From: Setaria digitata
Lineage: Eukaryota; Nematoda; Chromadorea; Rhabditida; Setariidae
Assembly: GCA_003640385.1 (NCBI GenBank)
Contig: RCAB01000007.1
Coordinates: 434,001-498,000, forward strand
Reading direction: 5' to 3'
DNA length: 64,000 nucleotides
Made by a program: the position numbers and the translations under genes. This document shows positions 40,091-52,800 of this stretch, in pieces; position 1 is the first letter of the stretch, and the number at the start of each line of letters is the position of its first letter. The notes beneath the pieces were generated by a model. That model did no database searches. It was not told the DNA's origin and saw nothing but the letters and a program-made list of their open reading frames with translations.

Positions 40091-42036
40091 ATTTAAGAAA
40101 TCACCAGAAGTGTATTTATATTATATGAAGAAGAGCTGATAAATTCAGTTTCAGTGCTTTTTTGAGCCTTTTCTTTAGTGATGGTTTCAAGATTTGAATC
40201 AAAATAGAACTGCGTTTTGCATGGTGGTAAGTTCGTATAAGCAGTTGTATCTCTAAGGTTTTATTCTTTTGGATCTCAATTCTGTGTTTCAGTTCTGATA
40301 CGCATATGTAGAAATCAAATTATGATTATTTTGTTATGATATCATACGTTTTTAAAACATCGTTTATAATACATCATCTGCATATGATAAATGAAATCCT
40401 GAGCGATGCACAACGTTTAGTATAGGTGATCATCAAAAATGTTCTGCCAACGCGCACTATTCTTCAGATATTTGCCTTTCATATTCGCATTGCGAATTTC
40501 TTTTTAGTTAAATCTGCGGAAGATAAAATACAGTATGCAAAAAGTTTTCCTTTGTTGATTGCATTATTGATTTGAATTAGTATTTTGATAGCTGTGCATT
40601 CGCTAATATTCCCTGCTAATCTCATGAGCCTCCCTAAAGACAGTACAAATGAGTTGATCATCTCTCTCCTGGCACCAATATCTATGTCTGATCGATAAAA
40701 ACTGGTCGGGAATTTTTGATTGTTTTGAAACTGAGGTTGTTAAAAATATTTATTGCTTTGACCATGCTTCTAGTGCCACTTTGACAAGCAGACTTATTAA
40801 TTCTTGTATTATACTTATTGCAGTAAATGCATTTCTGGGAACAATTCTGTAGAACAATTGTAGTAAATGAAACAAACCAGCAATCTTCTGTGTTCGGATT
40901 TGGTAAAATGAGATATCTTAATCATTTTTTCTGAGATAATGTCTAGAATATCCTGATCACAGTTGTTGAGTAATGAAATAGTCTGGCATAAAATATGTGT
41001 GGATTTACACATCTACGGCACAAGCTCGACCATTAAGCTGCGTTTTTATGTCATTTTAGTGCCCTTTGTACTTTCTCAACTTGGACTGTTTTCTTCAGAC
41101 TTTTACAGCGACATATATCCCGTTTACTCAACATTATTATGGGTTCCTGAATGGGTTGAAATTGCAATGTTAGATGTTACAGAAAAAAAGGGTGGTCATT
41201 GTTTATCTCGTTGCACGTCGTAGTACACATTTCAAGAACTGCAAAATACAATTCACATTCAGAACTGCCCAGGTACATCCTTGATGTAATTCCTGCTCCC
41301 TTATCATGCAAGTGTATTGCTAACATAAAATATAAATGCAATATTTAAAAATTAAACCGTCAAATTTTAGTGTCTTGAGTTACCCCCCTGTTAGATCAAG
41401 TTATTCCCCACTCAATATTTTCAGCAATATATCTGTGCATTCATGGAATCACCTGACTCTTCTTTACCCGTGTCTTATCATTTCCATTTCTCGTTCTTCG
41501 TTACCTTCTCATTTGCAGTTCTTATCAGTCAGTGTCGTGTTTTGTAATAGCTTCACACATGTCGTTAGCAAATTCTCGGTATTGATCCTAGTTTCTATGG
41601 GCTCCTGTAGTATTTTAAAAGAGCACTTAAGATAGATAATCACCAATTTCCAGAAATATTTGTTTTTACATTTCATATCTCTGCATAAAATTTTGAGAAA
41701 TCCCAACTCAGTTCGTTAGTTATCTTTTTAAGCTACAGTAAGTAATAGCGAAATTACTATTGATCATTCCATATTACAGCAAACAGGACTATTCTAAATT
41801 TTCAAGTGCTATCACCTGTCTGACTAGTACAGTTAAACTGTACTGCAATCCTTTGTTCGTATCACTTATGATATCAGTGCTCATAAGCATTTATCGCTGT
41901 GTTCTCATAGATTATCGCAGATAAGGATTTCACTTACCATCTTATCCAACCAGTAATTGATCATGTCTAAGTAATGTAGCACAGGATGTCATGCCTGCTA
42001 CACATATCCTGTACTTTTCTAAACAATCTAGTTAAA
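40091..42036. other. Intergenic, no gene seen
   Basis: Downstream of the kinesin. Several chance frames (40963-41223, 41336-41635) lack splice context. Confidence 0.4.
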
Positions 42037-43038
42037 TTATACTTTTTTCTGTTTTGAAGTACTTTTAAGTGGAAATAATTTTTCATCACTTACCCTGAAG
42101 AAGTTACAAGGCATTAAGGATGAAGACAGTAAAGTTGGTGGAGATGTTAATAGTGATATAGATCTAATATTTCCTGTGCTGGGAAACTGTTGATCGCTTC
42201 TGATGACAGACGATATCGGCTGCGTGTAACAATACGTTTCCTCTGTTAACGTGATAGGACATCGTAAAGGGTTCATAAGAGTTACTAACGAATCATCGGT
42301 CGCACCTGGCCAAAAAGTAAGTATGCTATTACAGAGGTATGTAAATGAGGATACAGTTTGGCAGCTGTCTACATATGTTACATATGTCGGTGCGTTGCGA
42401 CCACTACCTGAAATACTGAACTAGGTCGGTGTTGTTGAGATTATTAATTCGTCTTCAGATTCCATGAGGAATATGGTAGTTGGTTCATTGTTTTTTGTGG
42501 CACTTGGATTCTCGATTATTTTATCTTGCTACACAAAACATCCGGGGTATTCATTTCCATGCTACATATCTCTTTTAAAACTAAACAAATGCTTACGACA
42601 CGCTGTCTCTTCCCGGTATAAAAAAACTGCCTGATTTTTTAAATATCTCGAAGATACTTCAAAAACTGATCTAGGTGAGTTGTATTCGCCAGCAGGTGTG
42701 TTAAGGAAACGATACAGAGACATTATCTATTCTCGAGAAAATCTGAAATAATCTCTGCCATAATTATCTCTACCACTCTGTAAGAAGTGTACTAATTTGA
42801 TAGAATTATCACAAAAACATACACGGATCCGTTAGATGTATGGCCCTGTATACTAGTTTAAGTGGTACAGCTGTTTTTCAGGTACGTTCGGAAATAGCCT
42901 GAATCTGAACTCTCGCTGAGAAAGACTGAACTGCGACGATAGCATATAGAGATAATACGTATTTCTCCTGTTCCTTGGAGATGACCAGAACTGAAAGCAC
43001 CAAAAAGACGTGTTAGGATATAAGCGTACAGTATCATA
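42037..43038 (-). pseudogene. Long decayed coding frame, unidentified; stops mostly TAG
   Basis: One minus-strand frame runs 334 codons from after a TGA (43039-43041) to a TAA (42037-42039) with six internal stops. Five are TAG (at 42853, 42727, 42562, 42529 and 42421) and one is TAA (42832). Protein-like blocks include LYPNTSFWCFQFWSSPRNRR, SLYRFLNTPAGEYNSPRSVF, QAVFLYREETACRKHLFSF, NEPTTIFLMESEDELIIST, RNAPTYVTYVDSCQTVSSF and VTLMNPLRCPITLTEETYCY. A good donor (CAGG|GTAAGTG near 42100) follows the last block. Some TAGs could be the ends of introns, but I found no consistent splicing. I do not recognise the family. Confidence 0.35.
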
Positions 43039-43088
43039 TCAGAATGACTTTTTCAGTAATGTACAAGAAAAATTGAATTAATGCCGAA

Positions 43089-43285
43089 CTAAGCGAATTC
43101 AAATCTACACTTCCAAATCACTGCGTCATTACCAGAATTGATAAAAATACTTTTTACTTGTGGATTACCCAAAAAAACTGAAATCAGGAAAGAATGATGC
43201 CTTGTGCTGCAGTGCACCTTAAATAACCAATCGTTACTAGCAGGATTTTTGATCTGTATGGTATTGTGATACCACAAATCTTCAA
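43089..43285 (-). CDS. Possible MSP-domain-like terminal exon
   Basis: After CTACAG the frame reads EDLWYHNTIQIKNPASNDWL, FKVHCSTRHHSFLISVFLGN and PQVKSIFINSGND, then ends at TAG 43089. The core (short beta strand, I-K-N-x-S, FKV-x-C) resembles the major-sperm-protein/VAP fold, in which the usual pattern is I-N-x-S...FKVK. The end is shortened and the usual conserved tail is missing. It may be a fragment or a diverged paralogue. No neighbouring exon was found. Confidence 0.3.
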
Positions 43286-46200
43286 CTGTAGATATTCTCC
43301 ATTTCTCATAAATTCCAGAATATTCCTCTTTTCGTGCTAACTTCTAAATGTATTGTACAATTTTCAGAATTTGGTTCTAATTTCTTTCAAATTCTAGACA
43401 GAATATCTTGTAGTTTCAGAATATCCCACCTGCTTACTTGAAAAGAGAGAGAAAGGATTGTGTTGTTGATGGATACTAAATAATACTGTCAGCCAGTAAG
43501 GTAATAATTCACTTTTCATCTTTTTCCAAGATTTTATAGATGGAATGTAAGTATGTGAGCTGAATCTCATAATTTTTTTTTTTTTTTTCGATTGATTAAA
43601 TTTAGGATCAAAACATTAAGGATGAAGTATTCGCACTCCACAATATTTTATATTCGTGTGTTTTATGGCTTTCCATCTTTCCAGAAACAAGAAATAAATA
43701 TGTTAAGCGTTCAGGTGTTTTATTTTTAATTTATGGAACATCATTACTAACATACATTACGTTCGTGAATGTTTTTTTACTTCCCAAAGCTTTCTATTCA
43801 CAATTTCTTATAGTTTCATCTTATTATGTTAAAAATTCATTTCATTAATTCTATTTAAAGCTGCTGAAAAGTTGATAATTTGTGATAAATCTGCGAATTT
43901 AGAGCAATTCATTCAAAATGATATGTACTCAAGGGTTTCACTTATTCATACCTTACAATTTTGTGCATAGAAGAAGAGGCCGAGTAGTTATATTTTCAGG
44001 AGCGAAGCCATTTTCAGATTGTTGACATAGGAATGAATGAGGAGTTTCATAAGTAGAAATAATGGAGACAGTTGTAATCCATAGTCTTGTATTTGTGGGG
44101 TCATTAATTATTAAGGCTTTGTGATTAAGATGTTATCATTTAAAATGAATACTTTCCTAGATCTGATCAANAATTATTTCGTTACATCGGCGATTTCTCT
44201 CTCCTATCTTTCCTAGATCTGATCAATTTTTGATGGAAATGATTTGCTTGTCGTTTTGAACATGATGTAAAGAAGTGAATATTGTTCTCGATTATATTAT
44301 TTCTTTTACAAGCTCATTAAATTGCTGTAAATATTAAATCATGAACTGAGCAACATTGAGTTTAAGTGTCTTGTCTGTTCAAGAGGAGCTTATTTGAGGA
44401 TAATACTAATTAAAACCACTGGATCATATAAGAAGAAGCGAAAGTAAAATTTCCTCGTCGCTATTACTGTCATTCTTCATTTTAATAAGTGAATCGACTG
44501 AGTTAGAGACTCAAATTAAGAAATTCTGATGAATCGAGAATTTCTTTCAGTCCGAGCAGTGAAATGACTGACTAAGGAATAGCATTTTATTCTTAGAGTT
44601 AAGTAGGACACTTGCATAAGCTGCAATTTTTTTTTCTTTTTTTATACTCTTTAATAATACTTATGCATTGTTGTAAATCAGAACCTGTTGTTGAAGCGCT
44701 TAAATTGGAGAATAAAAATAAAAGATTTGACCGCCAAGTCTTTCCTCCTTACTCATGAATAGTAAAGCGGACAACACCGCATATTTGACTGCTGACAAAA
44801 TTCTTGCAAACAAAACTTCAGGTTGTCTCGGGAATACATAATACATCTCATCAACAAAGACTGCAAGGAATGAATGATACCTCTTAACGCAGAAGGTTAC
44901 GCTGTATTCTGTGGCAATTTTGCCAGAAATGCTGAAAGTAGATTCATATCACTGAAAGCTCATGTTGTTGGCTAACTTTTTGCGAACAGGAAGAAATTTG
45001 CAAAATTTATTGTTTAGGAAAAATTTGAAAAAGAATTTGACGAAATTAAATAATTGTTTTAGCTTATTTACTGAAGCGGGCTAACATCTAAACATCGATC
45101 ATTTAAATTTAATCCTCTGAAATGCCTCACCTCACTCCTGATGCTTATTATTCTTTTTATCTAAGTGACAAACACTTCTGTCTAATAGGGTGCATATGTG
45201 CTTCTGATGATGTAGTAAACTCGAACTGTTGGTTTATCACACCTATGATCAAGTTTAAACTGAAAAGTTCAGCATTTCAGCAGCGGATATTTTCTAAAGT
45301 AATCAGGTCTGGGCTAAGCGATGCAATCTCATCCGCCTTTATCGTTAAATTATTCATCTTCCACTCGATCGAAAATTTCAAAAAAAAAAAAAATGACATT
45401 AAAATTGTTGACTGTTTTGACCTTGCAAAAATTCTATTCCATTCACATTTTTTTTTATTTAACAAGTCGCCATGGAATTGGAGCAATTAGCATATTCTTT
45501 CTTCTCGTAATATTAGTTGTTCTACAATTTGAGCCATCTTTTCAAGTCATAAAGCTCGTCATTTCTGAATGTTTCTTTGCTTAGAGTAAGAAGTATTAGT
45601 ACCAACTCTGATCAGCTTCAATCATTAATTAAAATGGGTGCAAATACAACTTTGTAAAGTGGTCAGTTACGTTTTCTGATTAATATTTGGTTTGGCGTAA
45701 AAAAAAAAATTTACAAGACGGTGCTGAGTGATAAATTAGTGCAGTGATAAGTTTTTCAGAAAAAAGCAAAGGAAGACTTATTATTTTACTAATAAGGCTT
45801 CTTTTTATTTTAAAAATTTTATCACAAAAGATATTTCCAACAATTCATATCCCACTGAAAGCAAAGTACTCTGCGGATAACCAATTCAGTTAAAAAAAAA
45901 AAAAATTTATTTCAAAATTTACAATACTGATCAGCAAAATAAGGAGGAGAACCGAATTATCGTTAATACTTTTCAGAAGTTGTTGTAAAAATAACATCGA
46001 ATCATTTCAATTTACCATGTTAAACTCGTTAAAATATTGAAACTTGATCACATTGTACGATTATTCAAAAACTTTCAAATCCTTTTCAAAATGATTTCAA
46101 CAAGGGTAAGAGCTGAATGAATGAAATGAATGGATTAAGAAAAGTTTAGGAAATAGCGGACTATTTTCTTCATATTATTCTTACTTGAGAGTCTATCAAG

Positions 46201-49200
46201 CTTGTTAGTTATAAAAGTTTGCCAAAGGATGAAAATACTTTTCAGGAAGTAGTCTATTGGCGAATTAACTCTTCTTTGTTTGTTTGAAATGAATCGGAAT
46301 GTTTAGCTCTCTGAAATCATTTTCTATTTTACCTCATTCTAAATTTAAAAAATTACCGTATTTTCGGCTTATGATTTGTAAAGACTAAAATTTGTAAACC
46401 TTTCTAAAACTTTGTTGCAAAGAAATGATATTCTTAGAGTAAAACAAAATCTATATGATCTTCTTGAACCTATTGTGACATCTAATTGAGTAGAAAAAGT
46501 AAAATTAGATTGTTTGATCTTGCAAACAAATTTCGAATTAATTGATGAAAATTATAGCAATAAAATCAAATAGCTAAAGAATCTGTCTCATGCCATTTAT
46601 TTTTAGGAACTATAAAATACCGAAATTTGGGGTCAAATGCTGGTGGTCCAAATAGTTTTTAATGAATTATCTGAAGATGTCATTACGGAAATCTTTCAAA
46701 TTATAAAGGAACTTTGTCCATTTACTCAAAAAAAAAAAAAAAAATAGCTCATCACCTATTGAAAAATACTTTTTGGCACTTTGCTAATTAACAAAGGTTG
46801 CAATTTTTTTTTTTTTTCATCCATGTAATTAGAAATTACTACATTCTGATAGCAATAAAAATATTATCTTTCATAGATAGTATGGTACCTGAAGAAAAAG
46901 ACAAGATCAATCAGTTTGATTTACACAAATTTAAAAAGAAATTTGATTCAGGTCAGATGATGCACTACTGTAATTGACATTATTAACATGCACTGATCTG
47001 GTTACTACCCACTTACTTTAGATCCAATGCATAGACAACTATCTATCTTTTTTTATACTAGTCTTTTCCTTAGTTACTTGTTTCATCAAGAAGAAGCTTT
47101 TCTATCACATACTGAAGAACTATTACCAATGGATTTATAGGTCGTCGACAGGTGAAGGGCAATTTGCAAATGAAACATCACACTTAATGAGCAGCAGCTG
47201 CTTTGCAGTTTATTTGGAACTCAACATACTAATGAAATTTTCTTTTTTTTTTTTTTTGTGAATTTGGCCATAATAAATCTGAAAAAAAATTTATGAATTT
47301 TGATAAGATTTTTCTTCTATCAACAAAAAAGAATGTGTGAGATTATTATCTTTGTCCTGGCCTCCAACATGGGACAAAAAAAGTTCAAGGCCAGCAGAGT
47401 TGTTGAAAATGAGTCAGATTTGGGTCAAATTTCATTCACCTATTGAAAATTTGCATGAATTTTTTGGAATCAAATGATGAAGAATAACATGCCTTCCAAA
47501 AGACTATGACACTTTTTTCTTCCAGAAATTTTCTAAAATGTGAAAAATCTCTAAATAAAAGATAAAATGGTACGAAGTAAACGGTAGAACTGTAGGAATG
47601 TTATGCATTATAAATTTAAAAAAAAGTTTATTATAAAGTTTATTTTTTGTCTTCGTTTAACTCATAATTGATAATGGAATATTTTTATAGTCTATTCTGC
47701 CTAGTGCCTAGTAAATGCAAACGGTGAATTCTAAGATTTTGCAGTGATTTGTGGTGAATATTTGTTGAGGATGGAACGTCAGTACTGATAGAGATTCTGT
47801 TTCTTCCTTATTTCGCTATTCATGAGGGAGTTTCGTCCATAACTGTGTATCAGTGCTGAAAAGTAACAGCTATAGAAAGTGGAACTAAACTTTTTATGGA
47901 CGACATTTCATTGCCATTTAAATTCAGCTCACGCCTCATCATCACTGATACATGCATCGCACCGATCATTTCCAATCCATTTCTCGTCCTTTCAATTCGT
48001 TCACAAGAAATTGGCTTTTGTTGTGATCGTGTTTGTCTGTTCGTCTACATATTTCTGTGTCAATGATATATCATTATCACTTTTCATTTCTACAATTATA
48101 ATTCATCATCTTAAGTATAAATACAATCATCCTCTTGCTATGCTTATATTTCTATAATGATGAAATTTCAATATTCTACAGCGTTTATCGTAATTCTCAT
48201 TCCATTTCATATACAAACTCATAGCTATTATTTCTATAATAATTGTAGTGACAGTTATAGTAATAGTGTGATTTGGTTTTATATTTCTCTATTCGGCACA
48301 ATCTCATCCACAGATCATTTTAAAATTGCTATAATTTGTACAAATCCTTCTTTTCATTCCGAAGCAATAAATGGGGATTCTGAAAGGAAACCAGATATTC
48401 AGTAGCTGGTATCTCCGATTCCCACAGTTTCTTTGATTCCTTCAGAAACCGCTCATTTACAGCAATATTTGAACCAGTTCAATCCCTCTTATCGTCGATG
48501 CCCTGGTAACTTCTTGTTCTAAATGCATTTTGATTTGTTGAGGTTATTTTTCCTTTATTCAATCATCTATTTGGCATAGATTTTCGATGTTTTCTTGAAG
48601 TCAAGTCGTTCAATCTTTTGCATGAATGAAGGCATGCCTAGAAATATAATCCTGAAAAGCTTAACAAATACTCAAGATAATTACTGATAATGATAAGATT
48701 AAATTTGCTTCGCTCAACAAAACATGCAGAAGAATGGTAGAGATCCTTCTATCATTAGTCTTTCTCGAAGTTCTTTTTGTTGAAATTATCTCTTAATTAC
48801 TGATAAAAGAAATTTTATCGGCCGTAGGACATAAATCGCTATGAAATATTATAATTTTACATATCTGAGAAATGTGCAAAGTTCAAAGGTTATTAGTTCA
48901 GAAAGATATCGATATCATACTTCTTTCATTATAAATTTTCTTTTCTTCCAAACTTGTCCATCCACAAATTCAAACTAATTATCGTTATTTACTGTTTTCT
49001 AAATTATTTTCATTCATATGGAAATGAAGCCCAGCTGGCTGTTTTCTAGTGCGCCTTCTAATTCTATCCTTTGTTCGTCATCGTGAATGGATAAATCCAT
49101 GAAATCTCTTGAAATGATCGATATCCTGATGAAATCATTAAAAATATTAATATTTGGTAGCACTGGTTAAATTTAATTGGGACTTTTATGTAAATTTTCT

Positions 49201-49812
49201 AAATGAAGTCAAATTCAGAATTAATAACATCATAAAATTACTAGATGATGGTTCCATTCACGTTTACAAAATTAATCATAAATCAATGAAATACGTGAGA
49301 ACGTGTGCAGAACAGTAATTCCAGAAAAACTAAAATTGGCCATTTCATTGAGATCCGTAGGAATACATTTTTGGACAAAATAAAATAATATACTGTCTCA
49401 TTTTGTTAGGTTTTTAATTATCATAAAACATTTGAAAGATAAAAGATATGTTTTTGATTTCTTCGGTCTCTAGATAGTTTGGAAATGTAAATTTAATTTT
49501 TAGATTTATGCAGGAAATTAGTCTTGTAATAAATCTAACTCTTTTGTTTCTGAAATAGGTTCAAAAGCTACAAACAAATAGATTAAAGTGCTAATCAATT
49601 ATCTCTGGGAAAGCAACAGGCTGGTCTTATCGTTAGAAGTAAAGCAACTCCTTGCTCATTGTTTTGACTTGAAGTCTACTCAATTTCTTCAGTGAAAATT
49701 CCAATTTAAGATTGGTCGGTAACGAATGTTAGAGAGCTCTAATCAGGAAAACTGAATGAAATCTCATTGCTAATTTCAAAACAAAATCAATCGTGGAAGA
49801 CTGAAGGAAAAA
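43286..49812. other. Long gene-poor interval
   Basis: Over 6 kb without a supported gene. A single N at 44171 is flanked by 18-base direct copies (44153-44170 and 44210-44227). Short protein-like minus pieces near 45130-45350 (for example KADEIASLSPDLITLENIRC) have no partners. Many poly-A/T runs are present. Confidence 0.4.
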
Positions 49813-52800
49813 ATGACACGGAATGGACGGAATGGACAGCACTTCGATCCATCAAGCACAGAACGGAAGATGCCAATTCAAACTGTACCGGAAATGAGTG
49901 ATAGGCAACATGTTGCAGTAACAGACATAAATAATACGGAAAAAATAAATTTTCATGATGGCTATATGATGGGTTCTGGAAGGTTAGTTTTCCGAGAAGA
50001 GTTCCAATTTTTGTAAATTTTTTTTATAATTTTGATCCGCACATATCTATAAGGACAAATTACAACGGTATGCTAATTTAGTGAGAAACAGAAGATATCA
50101 TCATGGTTTTTAAAGCGGAAAGTATTTCTTGAAATGGTATGTTTCCAACAATTAATGACATTTTTACTATTTATTATTTTTCAACTTACAAAGTTAAATG
50201 CAAACTAAGAACCTGAATATTTAAGATTGCCTGGAAGTCTAACTGAATTATTTACGCATAATTTCACTGCAACTCGATGCCTCTTCAGATGTATCATTCT
50301 TTAATGTCATTCAGTCTTTTAAGATAAAAATCTTAAGTGGACTGCAGTCTCAAGAAGACAATCTCAGTAACCAACTTTGCAGATGTGCGACACCAAGTCA
50401 AGCAGTAATATTTTCCTAATTGGCCTACTGTTTGCTGTACTTAGCGGTTGCAGTATATCCCTGACAGTAATATTTCTCGGTCGCATAAAGGATATTCTCC
50501 TAACAGATGAACCAACGGCAGCATCTTTCCGCACAGGAATTTATGAACAAATAATTGTCCTTACATTTCTCATCGCTTTCACTGGTGTAACTCATTTTGG
50601 CATGGTAATTTTCACTAATTAGCAGCGATTTTTTAATTTCGTGAAGACGCATAGCATTGTGCTACCACAGTAGTACATCAATGAGTGAGACAACTCATTA
50701 CACTATATCATTTTGAAATGAAGACAAAAAGACCTAAGCAAATTAATTATCAGCTTTTTTATATTTCATCCGGAAAACAGTTATACTTCGAATTTTTCGG
50801 CCTCAGATGAATAAGCGGTCCATTATAAGATCATTTAATTTTCTAAATTATCACTTTTAAGGCTTCTTTCGTGCTATTCTCAACATTAATTAAGTTTAAT
50901 TAGTTCTAAACTATCTCTAGCCGGTCTCATAAGAAAACATTTGTTAGTTGTTGTCGGTTTCGTTATTTGGTAAATTTGTTGTTGTAATGTTAGCTCAATT
51001 AAGCATCTGTCAACCACAGTTCTTGGTGATAGAATNAAAGAAAACATTTGTTAGTTGTTGTCCGTTTTCTTTATTTGGTAAATTTGTTATTGTAATGTTA
51101 GCTCAATTAAGCATCTGTCAACCACAGTTCTTGGTGATAGAATTAGAATTCATCTGAAACGCTGTTATGATGGAATACACAATCAAAAACAATTGGATGA
51201 AGAAGTTGTTAAGGAAATAATTGAGTAAGTTAACTTTTCTTTTTTTTAAATTTAGTATCTGGATCTAAAATTGTTCGTAAAAAAGTAAATTAAATTGAAT
51301 TTTTTATTTGAACTTATTTGATTTGCAAATTTATCTGCTGCTGATGAAGCTAATTCCGTGTCTCAAAAAGAAATTATAGAAATGTTAATTTGATGGAAAA
51401 GGGATCCGAAAGTTTCGGGATGCAATGTCGAAATATTGCAACAGTTATTTTATCACTGATTATTTGTTTTTATTATGAGGCTCGCTTATCACTGGCTATA
51501 TTAAGTGCTGTACCATTAGTCATAATACTGGATATATTTTCGAGAAGGGTAATAGAAAATTTTTCTAATAAAAGATAGGAATTAGTATGAAAAAATTTGA
51601 TATGGACTTTTTAACACAAATTTTGAGATTTGAAAAAAATTCTAAAAATATCAGGACAAGTGATATATGTATTTATGAAAGAATTATCTTTTGCTAGTTT
51701 TTTCTAGAACCTACTGCTGTGACTTTCACTTAAGCAAAGTACTATTATCCGAAAATTATTCTAGCTCCAATGATTTATTTCCTCAAATTATCGAAATTTT
51801 CAGCTTTCGAAGAAAGCAAATGTCCTTCTATCCAACAAGTTTTTCCAAACAGTTCAAATGGAAAAAGAGTTACTATTGCTGAAAAATCCTACTGATAACA
51901 TCGCAAAGGATGAATGCCTGATGAGATTATCAGCGAATATGAGAAGTTGCACTCGGCAAGCCATCTTCCGTCAAGTTTGGAAAAGTTCACAACATGGAAT
52001 TTTGTCTTTTATGCTCTTTACACTTGTTGGCTGTGGACTGCTGTTAGCATTTGTTCATATCATCCTCCTCACAACTTTTCATTTTATATTTTCAACTATT
52101 TCTTGTCAGTGCACACAACATTCCAAGTCTTCGGAAGTATCGAGCTCAAGGAATCTTCCTGAGAGTTCTCAAATCTGGTCACATATTTCATACAATTACA
52201 GGTATGGTGGTTATCTCCTTCGGATAAATCCGATGGTAAAGAAGGGAGACATATTCATTGTAGTATTATCTATGACACTCATTATCGGTAGTATTTCAAC
52301 CACTGCTAAATATTGCAGTGTTATCAAGAAAGGTGCGCATGCTGCAATTTACATTAAAAATCATCGGCAATTTGACCATGGATTCATGGTGAGGATTCTG
52401 AATGTTGTCAGTGAAAATCAAAAAAGTGGTCATATCTATTGAATCACATTTCTTTATTTGACTTTTTCATGCAATTTCTCCTTTTTAGTTAACACAAAAT
52501 GGCAACCAACGTAATTCAGTGAATGGAATAACTACAACATTAATTAGCAGGCCAGGAATCAAGAATTCAGCGGTTTTTCCAAAACAGAATCTAATTATTT
52601 CGTTCATAAGTGGCACTAGGAGTGTTTTGCGCAATTATCATAATCATAAGTTGTTTCTGGTAAGTTTATAGTGCACTTCTTTCTCAAGCTCTTCATACTT
52701 GTTGCGTGGTACAAGTGGAACATTCCGAATAAATGCTCCAGTGTATAACTAGCAGTCATCAGACAACTTCACGAAATCATCTACCAAACAATAACTTAAA

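Noticed and set aside
45122..45490. 122-codon plus-strand frame in the gene-poor interval
   Set aside because: It crosses a poly-A run and has no splice support; the minus strand shows short protein-like pieces but no gene could be joined.
47879..48405. Two adjacent plus-strand frames (92 and 82 codons)
   Set aside because: Ser/Thr/Ile-rich low-information text from AT-rich DNA, no splice or family evidence.
51310..51378. Coding text SAADEANSVSQKEIIE before the ABC-like exon at 51380
   Set aside because: It is in another frame; the phase-correct acceptor (AATTATAG) lies after it, so it is intron.
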